Shown here in pieces: positions 1 through 9,497 of a stretch of 64,000 bases of DNA. The position numbers and the translations under genes were made by a program. Source of the stretch: Leptospira mtsangambouensis (GTDB taxonomy: Bacteria; Spirochaetota; Leptospiria; Leptospirales; Leptospiraceae); NCBI RefSeq assembly GCF_004770475.1, contig NZ_RQHK01000002.1, forward strand, positions 784,001 to 848,000, in the 5' to 3' direction. The notes below the pieces were generated by a model. It saw nothing but the letters and a program-made list of their open reading frames with translations. It was not told where the DNA came from and did no database searches. Numbering within the stretch: the stretch's first letter is position 1; each line of letters opens with the position of its first letter.

Positions 1-378
1 GGAGATGACAACGGTCCATCTTTTGCCGACATTGCCGCAGCCTTAGGCCCAAGTGCCACTCCCAGTCCAACAAGGTCTGCTACCAAATCACAAGGTAGTC
101 CAGGAAATAATACTGCCAATCTTAACTTACTTTTAGATGTTACCCTTCAACTCACGATTGAACTAGGACGAACCACGATGTTCATCAAGGATGTTTTACA
201 ACTGACCGAAGGTACTGTGGTTGAGTTAGACAAAAACATTGGAGAAGAACTAGATATCTTAGCCAACGGCAAATTGGTTGGGCGCGGAAAACTCATCATC
301 CTGGATGATTATTACGGAGTTCAAATCACTCAAATTGTAGATCCAATGGAAAGACTGGGTGGACCAGCTTTTTTATAA
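1..378 (+). CDS. fliN: Flagellar motor switch protein FliN (5' end outside window)
   Basis: The reading frame is open from the first base and ends at TAA 376-378, so the N-terminus lies upstream. A low-complexity Pro/Ser/Thr linker (about residues 15-40 of the visible part) leads into a SpoA/FliN C-terminal domain: LLDVTLQLTIELGRT, then LTEGTVVELDK, LANGKLVGRGKLIILDD and YGVQITQIVDP. FliN forms the base of the cytoplasmic C-ring with FliM and FliG, and sets rotation direction in response to CheY-P. fliM lies about 8 kb downstream (8435-9460) and is not adjacent. An internal ATG at 178 is not the real start because the conserved domain begins before it. Confidence 0.93.
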   Translation, partial: GDDNGPSFADIAAALGPSATPSPTRSATKSQGSPGNNTANLNLLLDVTLQLTIELGRTTMFIKDVLQLTEGTVVELDKNIGEELDILANGKLVGRGKLIILDDYYGVQITQIVDPMERLGGPAFL

Positions 379-421
379 TCCAATCAACATTCGCCAAGTG
401 ACTTGGTGAGTCGGTATCTCG

Positions 422-874
422 ATGGACTTTGTATCTCCTTATTCATTGATAAAGATTACCAATCCTTCCGAAGAATTACAAACGGAACTTTGGGACCTCC
501 TCCATACATATAGTGTTTCCAAGTTAGGTGACCCAAACCTTGAAAAAAAAGAATTTTTTGCCATCCTTGTTAAAGAGGAAGAGACTCTTGTTGCAGCCTC
601 TCTTTGTTATTTGTTCTTTAAAGGTCTAAACCTCCAACTCCTTTGGGTGGCTGAAGAAAAACGAGGAATGGATTTAGGAACTAAATTACTAAATCAAATT
701 GAAAAGGAGGCCAAAACTCTTGGGGCCACGCTTGTGTTTGGATATTCATTCGGTTTCCAAGCTCCGAAGTTTTATTTAAAACTGGGATACGAAGAAGTAG
801 GGATGATTCCCAATTACCCGGAAGGGCAAAATTGTTATTTCCTCTGCAAAAAATTGACATCCGATTCTCCTTGA
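422..874 (+). CDS. GNAT-family N-acetyltransferase
   Basis: 150 aa. The core has the acetyl-CoA-binding signature of the GNAT fold: a β4 strand (LQLLWVAEEKRGMDLGTKLL) with the R/Q-x-x-G-x-G/A-like turn RGMDLG, followed by a helix and the late motif FYLKLGYEEVG typical of the family. It presumably transfers an acetyl group to an amine. The substrate cannot be read from the sequence. It begins 43 nt after fliN with no strong Shine-Dalgarno sequence. A 13-nt palindrome (CCAAGT-G-ACTTGG) sits in that gap but is not followed by a T-run. Confidence 0.8.
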   Translation: MDFVSPYSLIKITNPSEELQTELWDLLHTYSVSKLGDPNLEKKEFFAILVKEEETLVAASLCYLFFKGLNLQLLWVAEEKRGMDLGTKLLNQIEKEAKTLGATLVFGYSFGFQAPKFYLKLGYEEVGMIPNYPEGQNCYFLCKKLTSDSP

Positions 875-926
875 CAACGTTTCCATTCTTACCAATCTGT
901 TCTCTATGTTAACTCTAGCCATTGTG

Positions 927-1008
927 TAGACCGCCAAAACGGTGAACTTGTTTTGGATACCCCGCCTAAATTCAATTAGGAGGCGGCTATCTTCGCACAG
1001 GCGGTCTA
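927..1008 (+). ncRNA. Candidate structured RNA or leader upstream of the RNHCP gene
   Basis: The 150-nt gap between the GNAT and RNHCP genes holds a closed multibranch fold. A perfect 9-bp outer stem pairs TAGACCGCC (927-935) with GGCGGTCTA (1000-1008). Inside it lie an AAAAC/GTTTT hairpin (about 936-954) and a second hairpin pairing CCGCCTAA (962-969) with TTAGGAGGCGG (976-986), which leaves a small bulge. This nesting of one closing stem around two hairpins resembles a riboswitch or small RNA. I do not recognise the family. No clean promoter or terminator is visible. It could equally be a 5' leader of the downstream gene. Confidence 0.4.
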
Positions 1009-1062
1009 TTCCTCTCATCCACTGTTTTGGTTCCTCTTTTTGTTTTGCCGCAAAAACTGGAT

Positions 1063-1539
1063 ATGGTACGTGAATCCGAACGATCAAAATTTCAAAAGTT
1101 CTCAAAGAAAAAACGTTTTGATGATGAAGACGAAGACTTTTCGTCTCTAAAACCGAAAATCAAATCTCATCGATTCCGTTCTGATGTAGATGAATTTCGT
1201 TGTGTCGAATGCAAACAAATGGTTTTTCCTCCTGGGTTTGGAACAGACCAAAGAAACCATTGTCCGAATTGTTTGACGAGTTTGCATCTGGACAATTCTC
1301 CTGGTGACCGTGCTGCCACATGTGGAAGTAAGATGGAAGCCATTTCCATTTGGGTGAGAAAAGGGGAATGGGTGATTTTACACCGATGTAAGGGATGTGG
1401 AGTGATCCATGCCAATCGGATTGGGCCAGATGATAACGAGGCACTTCTTGTTTCGCTTGCTGCCCAAGCAATGGCAAAACCAAGTTTTCGATTGTTTAGA
1501 GAAAATCCGGTGGACGGTCCACCGGATGACAAATGTTAA
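1063..1539 (+). CDS. RNHCP domain zinc-ribbon protein
   Basis: 158 aa from ATG 1063; an in-frame TTG at 1027 would add 12 residues. A basic N-terminus is followed by an RNHCP domain. It has a first Cys pair (CVECKQMV), the family's namesake motif as RNHCPNCL, then an isolated Cys (TCGSK) and CKGCGVIHANRIGPDDNE near the end. The four CxxC-type elements predict zinc binding. The family's biochemical role is unknown to me; an RNA-related function would be inference from its zinc-ribbon character. The candidate structured RNA at 927-1008 ends just upstream. The last codons contain a near-perfect 21-bp palindrome (1506-1526). Confidence 0.82.
   Translation: MVRESERSKFQKFSKKKRFDDEDEDFSSLKPKIKSHRFRSDVDEFRCVECKQMVFPPGFGTDQRNHCPNCLTSLHLDNSPGDRAATCGSKMEAISIWVRKGEWVILHRCKGCGVIHANRIGPDDNEALLVSLAAQAMAKPSFRLFRENPVDGPPDDKC
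1506..1526. repeat. Perfect 10-bp inverted repeat with a 1-nt centre
   Basis: The arms TCCGGTGGAC (1506-1515) and GTCCACCGGA (1517-1526) are exact reverse complements around G1516. They lie in the last codons of the RNHCP gene, 45 bp before the stop codon of the convergent SPFH gene. As RNA this gives an 8-bp GC-rich hairpin with a 5-nt loop. Neither side carries the T-run expected of an intrinsic terminator, so it may be a protein-binding site or an mRNA 3'-end hairpin. Confidence 0.5.
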
Positions 1540-1570
1540 ACTATTGTTATGGCATTTAAGGATTGTCCTA

Positions 1571-2491
1571 CTATGCTTTTGGTTTTTTCCCTTCTGTTAG
1601 GTTGGCAATGAGGGTTGGTAAATTCATCACATCCGCAGGGATGAGGATTTCCGTATTCTCTTTGGCAACATTGAGGAAGTTATGGATAAATGCCTTTGTG
1701 ATTTGGAGTTTGATCGCAGAGGCACCACCTTGTTCAGAGATGGAACCTGCAATGGCTTCAATCCCTTTTGCTGTTGCTACAGCAAGGGCTTCAATCTCTG
1801 TTGCTTTTCCTTCGGCTGAGTTAATCCTTCTTTGTTTTTCCCCTTCCGATTTGTTCACTGCTTCTTCTTTAAAACCGAGGGAGCGGTTGATTCTCGAATC
1901 TCTTTCCCCTTCGGAAAGAAGCACTTGCGAACGTTTAGCGATTTGTGCTTTCTTTTCTTTTTCCATCGCATCAAGAACCGATTTTGGTGGAACAATATTC
2001 AAAATTTCATAACGATTGACTTTGATTCCCCAAGGTTCCGATGCTTGGTCAATGGCTGCTACAATCGTAGAATTGATTAGGTCTTTTTCTCCAATCGTTT
2101 TGTCTAGTTCCATTGTTCCAATCACTGAACGCATTGTGGTTTGTGCAAGTTGGATGGCTGCAAATTGGAAATCTTCGATTCCATAAGAGGCACGAACTGG
2201 ATCGATGATTTTTAGATAAATCACTCCATCCACCTTCACCTGTACGTTGTCATGTGTGATACAAATTTGTGGTTGTACGTCAATTGATTGTTCTTTGAGA
2301 GTATGGTAATACGCATCTCGATCAATGAAAGGGATGAGGATATGAAATCCTGCTCGTAAACTCCTAGAATATTTTCCCAGTCGTTCCACAATGAGAACAT
2401 CCTGAGCTGGGATGATGCGGATGCAGCGAAAGATTTTATAAACCAAATAAATGGCAATAATAGACCAAAAGGCTAAGTATACAAATTCCAT
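1571..2491 (-). CDS. SPFH/Band 7 (stomatin-like) membrane protein, distal paralogue
   Basis: 306 aa. An N-terminal membrane segment (residues 1-20) precedes a Band 7 domain (RCIRIIPAQDVLIVERLGKY, then ERDS-rich helices) and a coiled coil rich in Glu/Lys/Ala ending in ATAKGIEAIAGSIS. The family forms large oligomeric cages in bacterial membranes, often beside an NfeD-like protein, as here. The start ATG at 2491 has a Shine-Dalgarno sequence (TAGGAG) inside the end of the preceding gene, whose stop codon lies 1 nt away, so the two are probably translationally coupled. It is clearly paralogous to 2493-3413. Paraslipin/QmcA-like is the closest description. Confidence 0.88.
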   Translation of the reverse strand: MEFVYLAFWSIIAIYLVYKIFRCIRIIPAQDVLIVERLGKYSRSLRAGFHILIPFIDRDAYYHTLKEQSIDVQPQICITHDNVQVKVDGVIYLKIIDPVRASYGIEDFQFAAIQLAQTTMRSVIGTMELDKTIGEKDLINSTIVAAIDQASEPWGIKVNRYEILNIVPPKSVLDAMEKEKKAQIAKRSQVLLSEGERDSRINRSLGFKEEAVNKSEGEKQRRINSAEGKATEIEALAVATAKGIEAIAGSISEQGGASAIKLQITKAFIHNFLNVAKENTEILIPADVMNLPTLIANLTEGKKPKA

Positions 2492-2492
2492 A

Positions 2493-3413
2493 CTATTCTC
2501 CTACCTGAGGGATTTTGGTTGTGATTTTGGAAAGGCCTTCAAACACTCCACCAATGTTTGCTAAAGTTTCTGGAACCACTGTGGTTTTGGAAGTTTTCAA
2601 AATTTGACCGAGAGCATCCAAGTATTCTTGGGTGATTTGTAAACTGACAGCTTCTTTTCCACCTTTTTTACTAATGGCTTCGGAGATGAGTTGTAATCCT
2701 TTTGCAGTGGCATTGGAAATGAGAGTGATCTCTTGCGCGCGTCCATCCGCTTCATTCACCAATCGGATTTTTTCCCCTTCGGAAATATTAATCGATTCTT
2801 GTCTTTCTCCAACAGAATGATTCACCCGAGCTTCCTTTTCTCCTTGGGAGATGGTGATCTCTGCTCGCCTTTCTCTTTCGGATTTCATTTGGTTTTCCAT
2901 CTCGAGAAGGATTTGTTTGGGTGGAGTGATATTTCGAATTTCGTACCTTGTGACTTTGATTCCCCAAGGATCAGTGGCTCTATCAATATTGGAAACCACT
3001 CGTCCATTGATTTCATCTCTTTCTGAAAGTAAGTTATCAAAAATTAATTTTCCAATTTCAGAACGAAGTGTGGTTTGTGCAAGTTGGGTTGTTGCCAACA
3101 TAAAGTTATCGATTCCGTAAGATGCTTTTTCTCCATCGATGACTTTTAAATACAATACCCCATCCACTTCTACGGATACGTTATCCCTTGTAATACAAAC
3201 TTGTGGATCAATATCGATGGTTTGTTCTTTTAGATTTTGGCGATAACGAATTTGGTCTACAAACGGAATCATAAAATAAAATCCCGATTTCAAAACCCCA
3301 TTTAATACACCTAATCTTTCTTTAACATAAACACTTTGTTCTGGAACAATGATAATTGTCTTTTTGATGATATAAACAATGACCAAAAATACAACAATGA
3401 CGGTCGCGCCCAT
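2493..3413 (-). CDS. SPFH/Band 7 (stomatin-like) membrane protein, proximal paralogue
   Basis: 306 aa from ATG 3413, chosen because AAAGGAG lies 5-7 nt upstream of it; an in-frame ATG at 3440 would add nine residues and has no such site. A hydrophobic N-terminus (TVIVVFLVIVYIIKKTIIIV) anchors it. The Band 7 domain contains VPEQSVYVKERLG and the R-x-E-I-x-x-I-x-P-P segment (RYEIRNITPPKQIL), followed by a helical coil (EREARVNHSVGER-like). It is about the same length as its neighbour and shares most motifs, so a tandem duplication seems likely. It probably assembles with the paralogue into one hetero-oligomer, in analogy to HflK/HflC; that pairing is inference. Confidence 0.88.
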   Translation of the reverse strand: MGATVIVVFLVIVYIIKKTIIIVPEQSVYVKERLGVLNGVLKSGFYFMIPFVDQIRYRQNLKEQTIDIDPQVCITRDNVSVEVDGVLYLKVIDGEKASYGIDNFMLATTQLAQTTLRSEIGKLIFDNLLSERDEINGRVVSNIDRATDPWGIKVTRYEIRNITPPKQILLEMENQMKSERERRAEITISQGEKEARVNHSVGERQESINISEGEKIRLVNEADGRAQEITLISNATAKGLQLISEAISKKGGKEAVSLQITQEYLDALGQILKTSKTTVVPETLANIGGVFEGLSKITTKIPQVGE

Positions 3414-3504
3414 AGTTTCTCCTTTGTGACGTTTGACCATACGAGATGAGGAAAAAGAGAAAAGGGTTTTTTGAATCTCTGTAAAAAAAAATGAAATCTT
3501 TTGT

Positions 3505-3960
3505 TTATGAATCCACTCGTTCTACGGTAAAAGTCAGATTTTCCCGAGATAAAATTCGAACATAGTTTCCTTTGGTTATTTTGGAATCGTTAGAAACAGC
3601 ATCCCAAAGGGTACCTTGGAACCTTATTTTTCCTCCGTGCCTTTGCACTAAAATATCAGTTTCTACAGGCACAATTTGGTTTAAAAAATCATCTTTGACA
3701 AAAGGATCTACAGAAGATTCTGATTTAAAAAAACGTCGGACGGCAGACCCACCCAGAAGGATAGAAACCAAACTCGAAACCACCCAAACAACCACTTGGG
3801 AATAAAACTCCATTGGTACGAGACGAGCCAGAATCCCAGTAAAAATGGCTCCAATTCCTAAAAACATCACAAAGGTTCCCGGCAAAAGGAATTCCGAAAA
3901 CAAAAGTGTGAGCCCAAGAAAAATCCAGACATAAGGTGAGTTTGTGAAAATAAAATCCAA
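3505..3960 (-). CDS. NfeD-like short membrane protein
   Basis: 151 aa starting at TTG 3960, supported by an AGAGG Shine-Dalgarno sequence about 8 nt upstream. It has three or four hydrophobic segments (VWIFLGLTLLFSEFLLPGTF, FLGIGAIFTGILARLV, VVVWVVSSLVSILLGG) and then a soluble β-rich C-terminal domain ending GNYVRILSRENLTFTVERV, the OB-fold of NfeD proteins. It lacks the ClpP-like protease domain of long NfeD proteins. It is the first gene of the minus-strand operon with two SPFH proteins, the standard genomic partnership, and likely scaffolds or gates the SPFH complex in the inner membrane. Confidence 0.85.
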   Translation of the reverse strand: MDFIFTNSPYVWIFLGLTLLFSEFLLPGTFVMFLGIGAIFTGILARLVPMEFYSQVVVWVVSSLVSILLGGSAVRRFFKSESSVDPFVKDDFLNQIVPVETDILVQRHGGKIRFQGTLWDAVSNDSKITKGNYVRILSRENLTFTVERVDS

Positions 3961-4053
3961 AAGAAACCTCTAAAGAATAGGAACAATGGATTCTAAGCAA
4001 AGGCAAGAAAAATAATACTTTGATTTCGGAGGAAGGGTTAGAACCTGTCTTGT

Positions 4054-4482
4054 GTGAAACGAATTTTTTTCATCTTAGTCGGAGTTTTACTCGTCCTCCA
4101 ATTTTTTCCCATCGATCGCTCCAATCCTCCCGTCAAAGCAGAGATCCAAACCAGTGCAGAGACCAAAGAAATCTTGAAGCGTAGTTGTTATGATTGCCAT
4201 TCGAACGAAACAATTTGGCCAGCGTATTCCTATATTTTTCCCGCATCCTTACTCATTTCCCACCATGTGGAAGAAGGAAGAGACGAATTAAATTTTTCCG
4301 AGTTTGGACTTCTAACGCAAAAAAAACAAAACAAAAAGATCTATGAAATTTGGGAACAAGTTGAGGAAGGTGAGATGCCTCCCAAAGACTATCTATTGTT
4401 ACACCCAAGTGCTAGGTTATCTGACAAAGATAAAGAAATCTTAAAACAATGGTCGGATCGTTTTAGTGAGGATTCGGAATGA
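4054..4482 (+). CDS. Haem-binding domain protein, exported
   Basis: 142 aa from GTG 4054. An N-terminal hydrophobic segment ([15 protein letters not shown]) acts as a signal or anchor. The mature part has one CxxCH haem-attachment motif ([17 protein letters not shown]) followed by a conserved block with HH and [11 protein letters not shown], matching the small haem-binding domain family (Haem_bd). One c-type haem is therefore expected in the periplasm. The donor or acceptor is not visible. Its stop overlaps the argH start by 4 nt, though no functional link to arginine synthesis is obvious. The only purine-rich site (GGAGGAAGG) lies about 20 nt upstream of the start, so the start is less certain. 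Confidence 0.8.
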   Translation: MKRIFFILVGVLLVLQFFPIDRSNPPVKAEIQTSAETKEILKRSCYDCHSNETIWPAYSYIFPASLLISHHVEEGRDELNFSEFGLLTQKKQNKKIYEIWEQVEEGEMPPKDYLLLHPSARLSDKDKEILKQWSDRFSEDSE

Positions 4483-5909
4483 AAGAGAAAAAATTATGGG
4501 GTGGTCGTTTTGACGCACCACCTTCATCTCTGATGATTCGCATTGGTGAGTCGATTAGTTTTGATAAAGAACTGTATGCGCACGATATTGAAGGTTCCAT
4601 ATCCCATTCTCGAATGTTAAAACGTATTGGAATCCTTACCGAATCGGAACAAAGAAAAATTGAAACCGGTCTTGGGCAGATCAAAAAAGAAATCGATTCT
4701 GGAAAGTTTGAATTCAAAATCGAAAACGAAGACATTCATATGTCTATCGAATCTCGCCTAACGGAGCTTTTGGGAGATTTAGGAAAAAAACTACATACAG
4801 GTAGAAGTCGAAATGATCAGGTCTCCCAGGATGTTCGTTTGTATATCAAGGCGGAAGTGGAATCCATTTTAGTTTTACTTTTGGATTTACTTGGTGCTTG
4901 GATCGGAAAAGCAGAAGCCCATACTAAAACCATCATCCCTGGATACACCCACTTACAAATTGCCCAACCCATTCGAGCTTCTCATTATTTTTTATCTCAT
5001 TTTTGGGCCAATGTTCGGGACTTCGAAGATTTTTTAGGCGCTTACGAAAGAGCGGATGAACTAGTATTAGGTTCTGGTGCTCTTGCAGGTGTCAATTATG
5101 CCACTGACCGAGACTTTATGAGAAAAGATTTGTCTCTTTCTCGGATTTCTGAAAATTCAATGGATGCCGTAAGCCAAAGAGATCATATTTTTAAATTTCT
5201 TTTTGCAGCTTCTCAATTTATGATCCATGTCTCTCGTTTCTGTGAAGAGATCATTTTATACACTTCCCAAGAGTTTAGTTATTTTAAATTGCCTGACCAC
5301 TTGACTACTGGTTCTTCCATTATGCCACAAAAGAAAAATCCAGATGTGGCCGAACTCATTCGGGGGAAGGCGGGACGAGTGATCGGAAGTTTGACTCATT
5401 TGTTTGTAATGCTAAAAGGTACTCCTTTATCGTATAACAGAGACTTTCAAGAAGACAAACTCCCGTTATTTGATACAGTCAAACAGGTCAAACTGAGTAT
5501 CGAAGGGGTACGTGATATGGTTATTGGGGTCCAAGTGTTTCCTGAAAATGCTACCCGTAGCCTTCGTTCTGGATTTTCTACAGCAACAGACCTTGCCGAC
5601 TGGCTTGTCAGTGCCAAAGGAATTCCATTCCGTTCTGCCCATGAAATTGTGGGAGAGTTGGTCAAACACTGCTCGTCCAAAGGGTATGATTTGTTTACGA
5701 TTCCTAGTGGAGAGAGGGGCCAAATCCATGCGGTACTCACAGATCCTGGGTATGAAGCGGCCATTTCTCTAGAAACTTCTTGTGATAAAAAAGATGTGAT
5801 GGGAGGAACCTCACTTCTTCGTCAAAAAGAACAAATCAAACGAGCCAAGGCAAAGGTAAACGAATTGACCAAAAAGCTAAAATCGATAGAATCCAAAGGT
5901 AAAAAATAA
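4479..5909 (+). CDS. argH: Argininosuccinate lyase
   Basis: 476 aa, close to the usual 460-470. It splits argininosuccinate into arginine and fumarate, the last step of arginine biosynthesis. It opens with [15 protein letters not shown], contains the substrate-binding segment [16 protein letters not shown], and carries the fumarase/aspartase superfamily signature [19 protein letters not shown] with the catalytic Ser loop. A 4-nt ATGA overlap with the preceding haem-binding gene indicates coupling. Other arginine genes are not in the window. The C-terminus is Lys-rich. Confidence 0.97.
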   Translation: MKEKKLWGGRFDAPPSSLMIRIGESISFDKELYAHDIEGSISHSRMLKRIGILTESEQRKIETGLGQIKKEIDSGKFEFKIENEDIHMSIESRLTELLGDLGKKLHTGRSRNDQVSQDVRLYIKAEVESILVLLLDLLGAWIGKAEAHTKTIIPGYTHLQIAQPIRASHYFLSHFWANVRDFEDFLGAYERADELVLGSGALAGVNYATDRDFMRKDLSLSRISENSMDAVSQRDHIFKFLFAASQFMIHVSRFCEEIILYTSQEFSYFKLPDHLTTGSSIMPQKKNPDVAELIRGKAGRVIGSLTHLFVMLKGTPLSYNRDFQEDKLPLFDTVKQVKLSIEGVRDMVIGVQVFPENATRSLRSGFSTATDLADWLVSAKGIPFRSAHEIVGELVKHCSSKGYDLFTIPSGERGQIHAVLTDPGYEAAISLETSCDKKDVMGGTSLLRQKEQIKRAKAKVNELTKKLKSIESKGKK

Positions 5910-5911
5910 AT

Positions 5912-6793
5912 ATGAAATCCAGTGTAATGAACAAACTCTCTTATTTTGCCTTTTTCTTTTTGGCTTTAACCCAAACCGTTTTCTGTAGTGACCAAACATT
6001 TAAAAAAATCACTTATGAACCTGTATCTTATTCACCTTCCAAAGTGATTGTCAAACGCCAAGATGCCACCTCGGTCAAGTTACCGGAAAAACCTGCCATT
6101 TATGCTGTGTTGGCAACTACTTCTGGCGATTTGGTTTTAGAACTTTATGATACTGCCGCCCCCAAAACGGTTCAGAACTTTATCGACTTGGCCCAAGGCG
6201 AAAAAGATTTCAAAACCGACAAAGGCACTGAAAGAAGGCCTTATTATGACGGATTGAAATTCCACCGAGTCATCGAAAACTTTATGGCCCAAGGTGGTTG
6301 CCCAAGAGGAGACGGAACAGGTGGACCTGGATTTCAGATAGAAGATGAAATCAACGGAAAGGCACTTGGACTTGATAAAGTCAAAATCAAAGACGCACCA
6401 CAATACCAATCCCAACTCCAACGAGCTGTCCTAGCGGAATTTAAAATCCAATCGAGAGCTGAGTTTGAAGAGAAACGAACAGAAGTAGAAAAAGCTTACC
6501 AAGAAGCAATGGAATTACCAGTATTAGAAGTTTTACACCGTGTAGGATACCGATACAACGAAGTTCTGCCAAGCAAAAGAGCTGTTCGAGGGGCCTTGGC
6601 CATGGCGAATGCAGGTCCCAATACCAATGGATCCCAGTTTTTTATCAACCAAGTGGACACTCCGCATCTCGATGGACTCCATACAGTATTTGGATTTTTA
6701 GTTTCTGGATACGATGTACTTGACCGAATCATTGAAAAAGGAAATCTACAGACAACCATCCGTAAGGTTGTCATCATCGACAAACGCCAATGA
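5912..6793 (+). CDS. Exported cyclophilin-type peptidyl-prolyl isomerase with an inserted helical segment
   Basis: 293 aa with an N-terminal signal (LSYFAFFFLALTQTVFC). The cyclophilin fold is split. The first part has FHRVIENFMAQGGCPRGDG (catalytic Arg, Phe, Gln region), then comes an insert of roughly 75 residues rich in Glu, Lys and Arg (about residues 150-228), then RGALAMANAGPNTNGSQFFI and HLDGLHTVFG. Compact cyclophilins run directly from the GTGGPG region to the MANAGPNTNGSQFF motif. It should catalyse Xaa-Pro cis/trans isomerisation in the periplasm. The start ATG at 5912 lies 2 nt after the argH stop; an in-frame ATG at 5927 is also possible. Confidence 0.9.
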   Translation: MKSSVMNKLSYFAFFFLALTQTVFCSDQTFKKITYEPVSYSPSKVIVKRQDATSVKLPEKPAIYAVLATTSGDLVLELYDTAAPKTVQNFIDLAQGEKDFKTDKGTERRPYYDGLKFHRVIENFMAQGGCPRGDGTGGPGFQIEDEINGKALGLDKVKIKDAPQYQSQLQRAVLAEFKIQSRAEFEEKRTEVEKAYQEAMELPVLEVLHRVGYRYNEVLPSKRAVRGALAMANAGPNTNGSQFFINQVDTPHLDGLHTVFGFLVSGYDVLDRIIEKGNLQTTIRKVVIIDKRQ

Positions 6794-7389
6794 ACTACTT
6801 AGAAGGCATCGAAGTCATTCAAAAATACACATCCGGTTCCTCGGTGGAACCGGTGTTAAAATTCATTATGACCATTCCGCATAATGAAGAAGCTTTTGCG
6901 AATGCACTCGATGAAATCGGGGGAATCAATCGTTACCCCGATACCTTTGTCGGTCTCCTTAGTTTTATCAGTTTTATTTTGGGTCAAAAATCAAAAATGG
7001 CCCAACTTTATGAAACGGCCTTGGAACGGTATGAATCCTTAAACCAGGTCACTTCCAAACGTCGCCCCACCGAAGAAGAATCTAAGATCAAACGAACGTT
7101 AACTGATTTTATCCTAAAAATTGAAAAGGTATTCGAAATCCAAGATCTTACGGATGAAAGTTTGGTGAAGGAACTAAATCGTTTTGTTTCCGAAGCCAAC
7201 CTGTATGGGGTCACCGAAAACGAGATCAAAAACCTAAAAGTTTCCTCCAAAACAGTGGCCCTTGTGGAACCCCATTTGGACAAACAAAGAGAAAACTACT
7301 ACCAATACAAAAAATTGAGTTCTATCATGACAAGACTCATCCGCATTGCTGACTACATTTTGGCTGAGGCTAAAATGGGTACCGGTTAG
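6790..7389 (+). CDS. Conserved hypothetical cytoplasmic helical protein
   Basis: 199 aa, not recognised. It overlaps the cyclophilin stop by 4 nt, so it is co-translated. There is no signal peptide or membrane segment. The sequence is almost entirely predicted helix, charged (many Glu/Lys) and with heptad-like stretches such as LVKELNRFVSEANLYGVTENEIKNL. One hydrophobic patch (VGLLSFISFILG) is probably a buried helix. There are no catalytic motifs or cysteine clusters. Codon use resembles its neighbours. A structural or adaptor role would be a guess. Confidence 0.75.
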   Translation: MNYLEGIEVIQKYTSGSSVEPVLKFIMTIPHNEEAFANALDEIGGINRYPDTFVGLLSFISFILGQKSKMAQLYETALERYESLNQVTSKRRPTEEESKIKRTLTDFILKIEKVFEIQDLTDESLVKELNRFVSEANLYGVTENEIKNLKVSSKTVALVEPHLDKQRENYYQYKKLSSIMTRLIRIADYILAEAKMGTG

Positions 7390-7451
7390 TCGCTTTTTAT
7401 GTCCTAAAAATTCTTTCGAAAATTCCAAATCTTGCCGAAATCTTAAACTGT

Positions 7452-8434
7452 ATGCGGTCTCTCCGAAACTTCGTGATTTTAGGAATTCTTTTGGTAGATT
7501 CTCTTTATGCATTTCCTGACAGGGATGCCAGGGGGGAACGAATTGATAATTTTGTCTCTCTCCAGTCTAAAATCAGCTTGTCCTTAACGAAAAGAAGTTA
7601 CCAAGCCGGAGAAAGAGTTCCGCTCACTTTTACCGTGACGAATACGGGAAAAGAAGTGGTTCGTATCTTTCCTTCCTTTGATTTTCGTTATTCTTTCCAA
7701 ATCATTGTGAAAGATGAAAATGATAGAATCCTCACTCCCATCGAAGATCCCGAGTTTCCAGATCCGGTTCTCAAACGAAGAACCACCATTGTCAATTTGG
7801 TGGGCGATGAAAATAAAGAAGTGAGCCTTCACAGAAACGAATCCTTTTCCAAAACCATTTATTTGGATGAACATTATAGTTTTTTACCTGACCAAAAATT
7901 CTATGTAACTGGTTACTTTTATCCCAATTATACTGAAGATAAATCAGCCTTCCTTCGTTCCGGGAATACTTTGGGATTTCTATTTCAAAATCCCAAAGCA
8001 GAAAGAAGGGAAACCGTCACCCGCCAAATTACGGAAAACGGTGGTCTTTCTCCAGAAGAGACCATTTTCCTGTTTCTTGGAGCGGAGATGAAAAAACGAT
8101 GGGAATACCATTTTAAGTGGATCGATTTTTCCGAATATATTTTGGCTTATGATCGATTCAGCAGTGCCTATACCGAAGCTGGACTTGGGGAACGCGAAAC
8201 GATCATCGAAGACTTTAAAGAGTATTTGACGGAGACACCCTCCGGTGTTTTAAAATACTTTAAGGTCATGAACGTGGACTATCCATCAAAACGAGATGCC
8301 CGTGTTCAAGTTTATGTAGAAAGAATGATGGGTCGGTTCAAAACAAGGTACGAATATATATACACCTTGCGACAAGAAGAAGGAAGCCGAGTTGGATTTT
8401 GGCAGATTAAAAACTTACTCGTAAAGGTAAAAAA

Positions 8435-8438
<4 letters not shown>
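7452..8438 (+). CDS. Exported protein with a BsuPI-like β-sandwich domain
   Basis: 328 aa with a signal peptide (LRNFVILGILLVDSLYAFP). Residues about 35-160 look like the BsuPI/intracellular-proteinase-inhibitor β-sandwich: KISLSLTKRSYQAGERVPLTFTVTNTG followed by FQIIVKDENDR and a later SKTIYLDEHYSFLPDQKFYVTGYF. The C-terminal half (WEYHFKWIDFSEYILAYDRFSSAYTEAGLGER onward) resembles an NTF2-like scaffold with aromatic residues, but I do not recognise it securely. It is probably periplasmic. It overlaps the fliM start by 4 nt, so it is transcribed with fliM, which may reflect operon packing more than a flagellar role. Confidence 0.7.
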
Positions 8439-9460
<1,022 letters not shown>

Positions 9461-9497
9461 TTCTTCGCTAAACGACCTTTATGCGAACGGACCAATC

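Noticed and set aside
776..1105. A 109-codon minus-strand frame spanning the GNAT end and the structured gap
   Set aside because: It crosses an RNA-like stem region and the end of a good gene, with no recognisable domain.
1563..2012. A 149-codon plus-strand frame opposite the SPFH gene
   Set aside because: It is low in complexity, Ser/Phe-rich, and shadows a coiled coil on the other strand.
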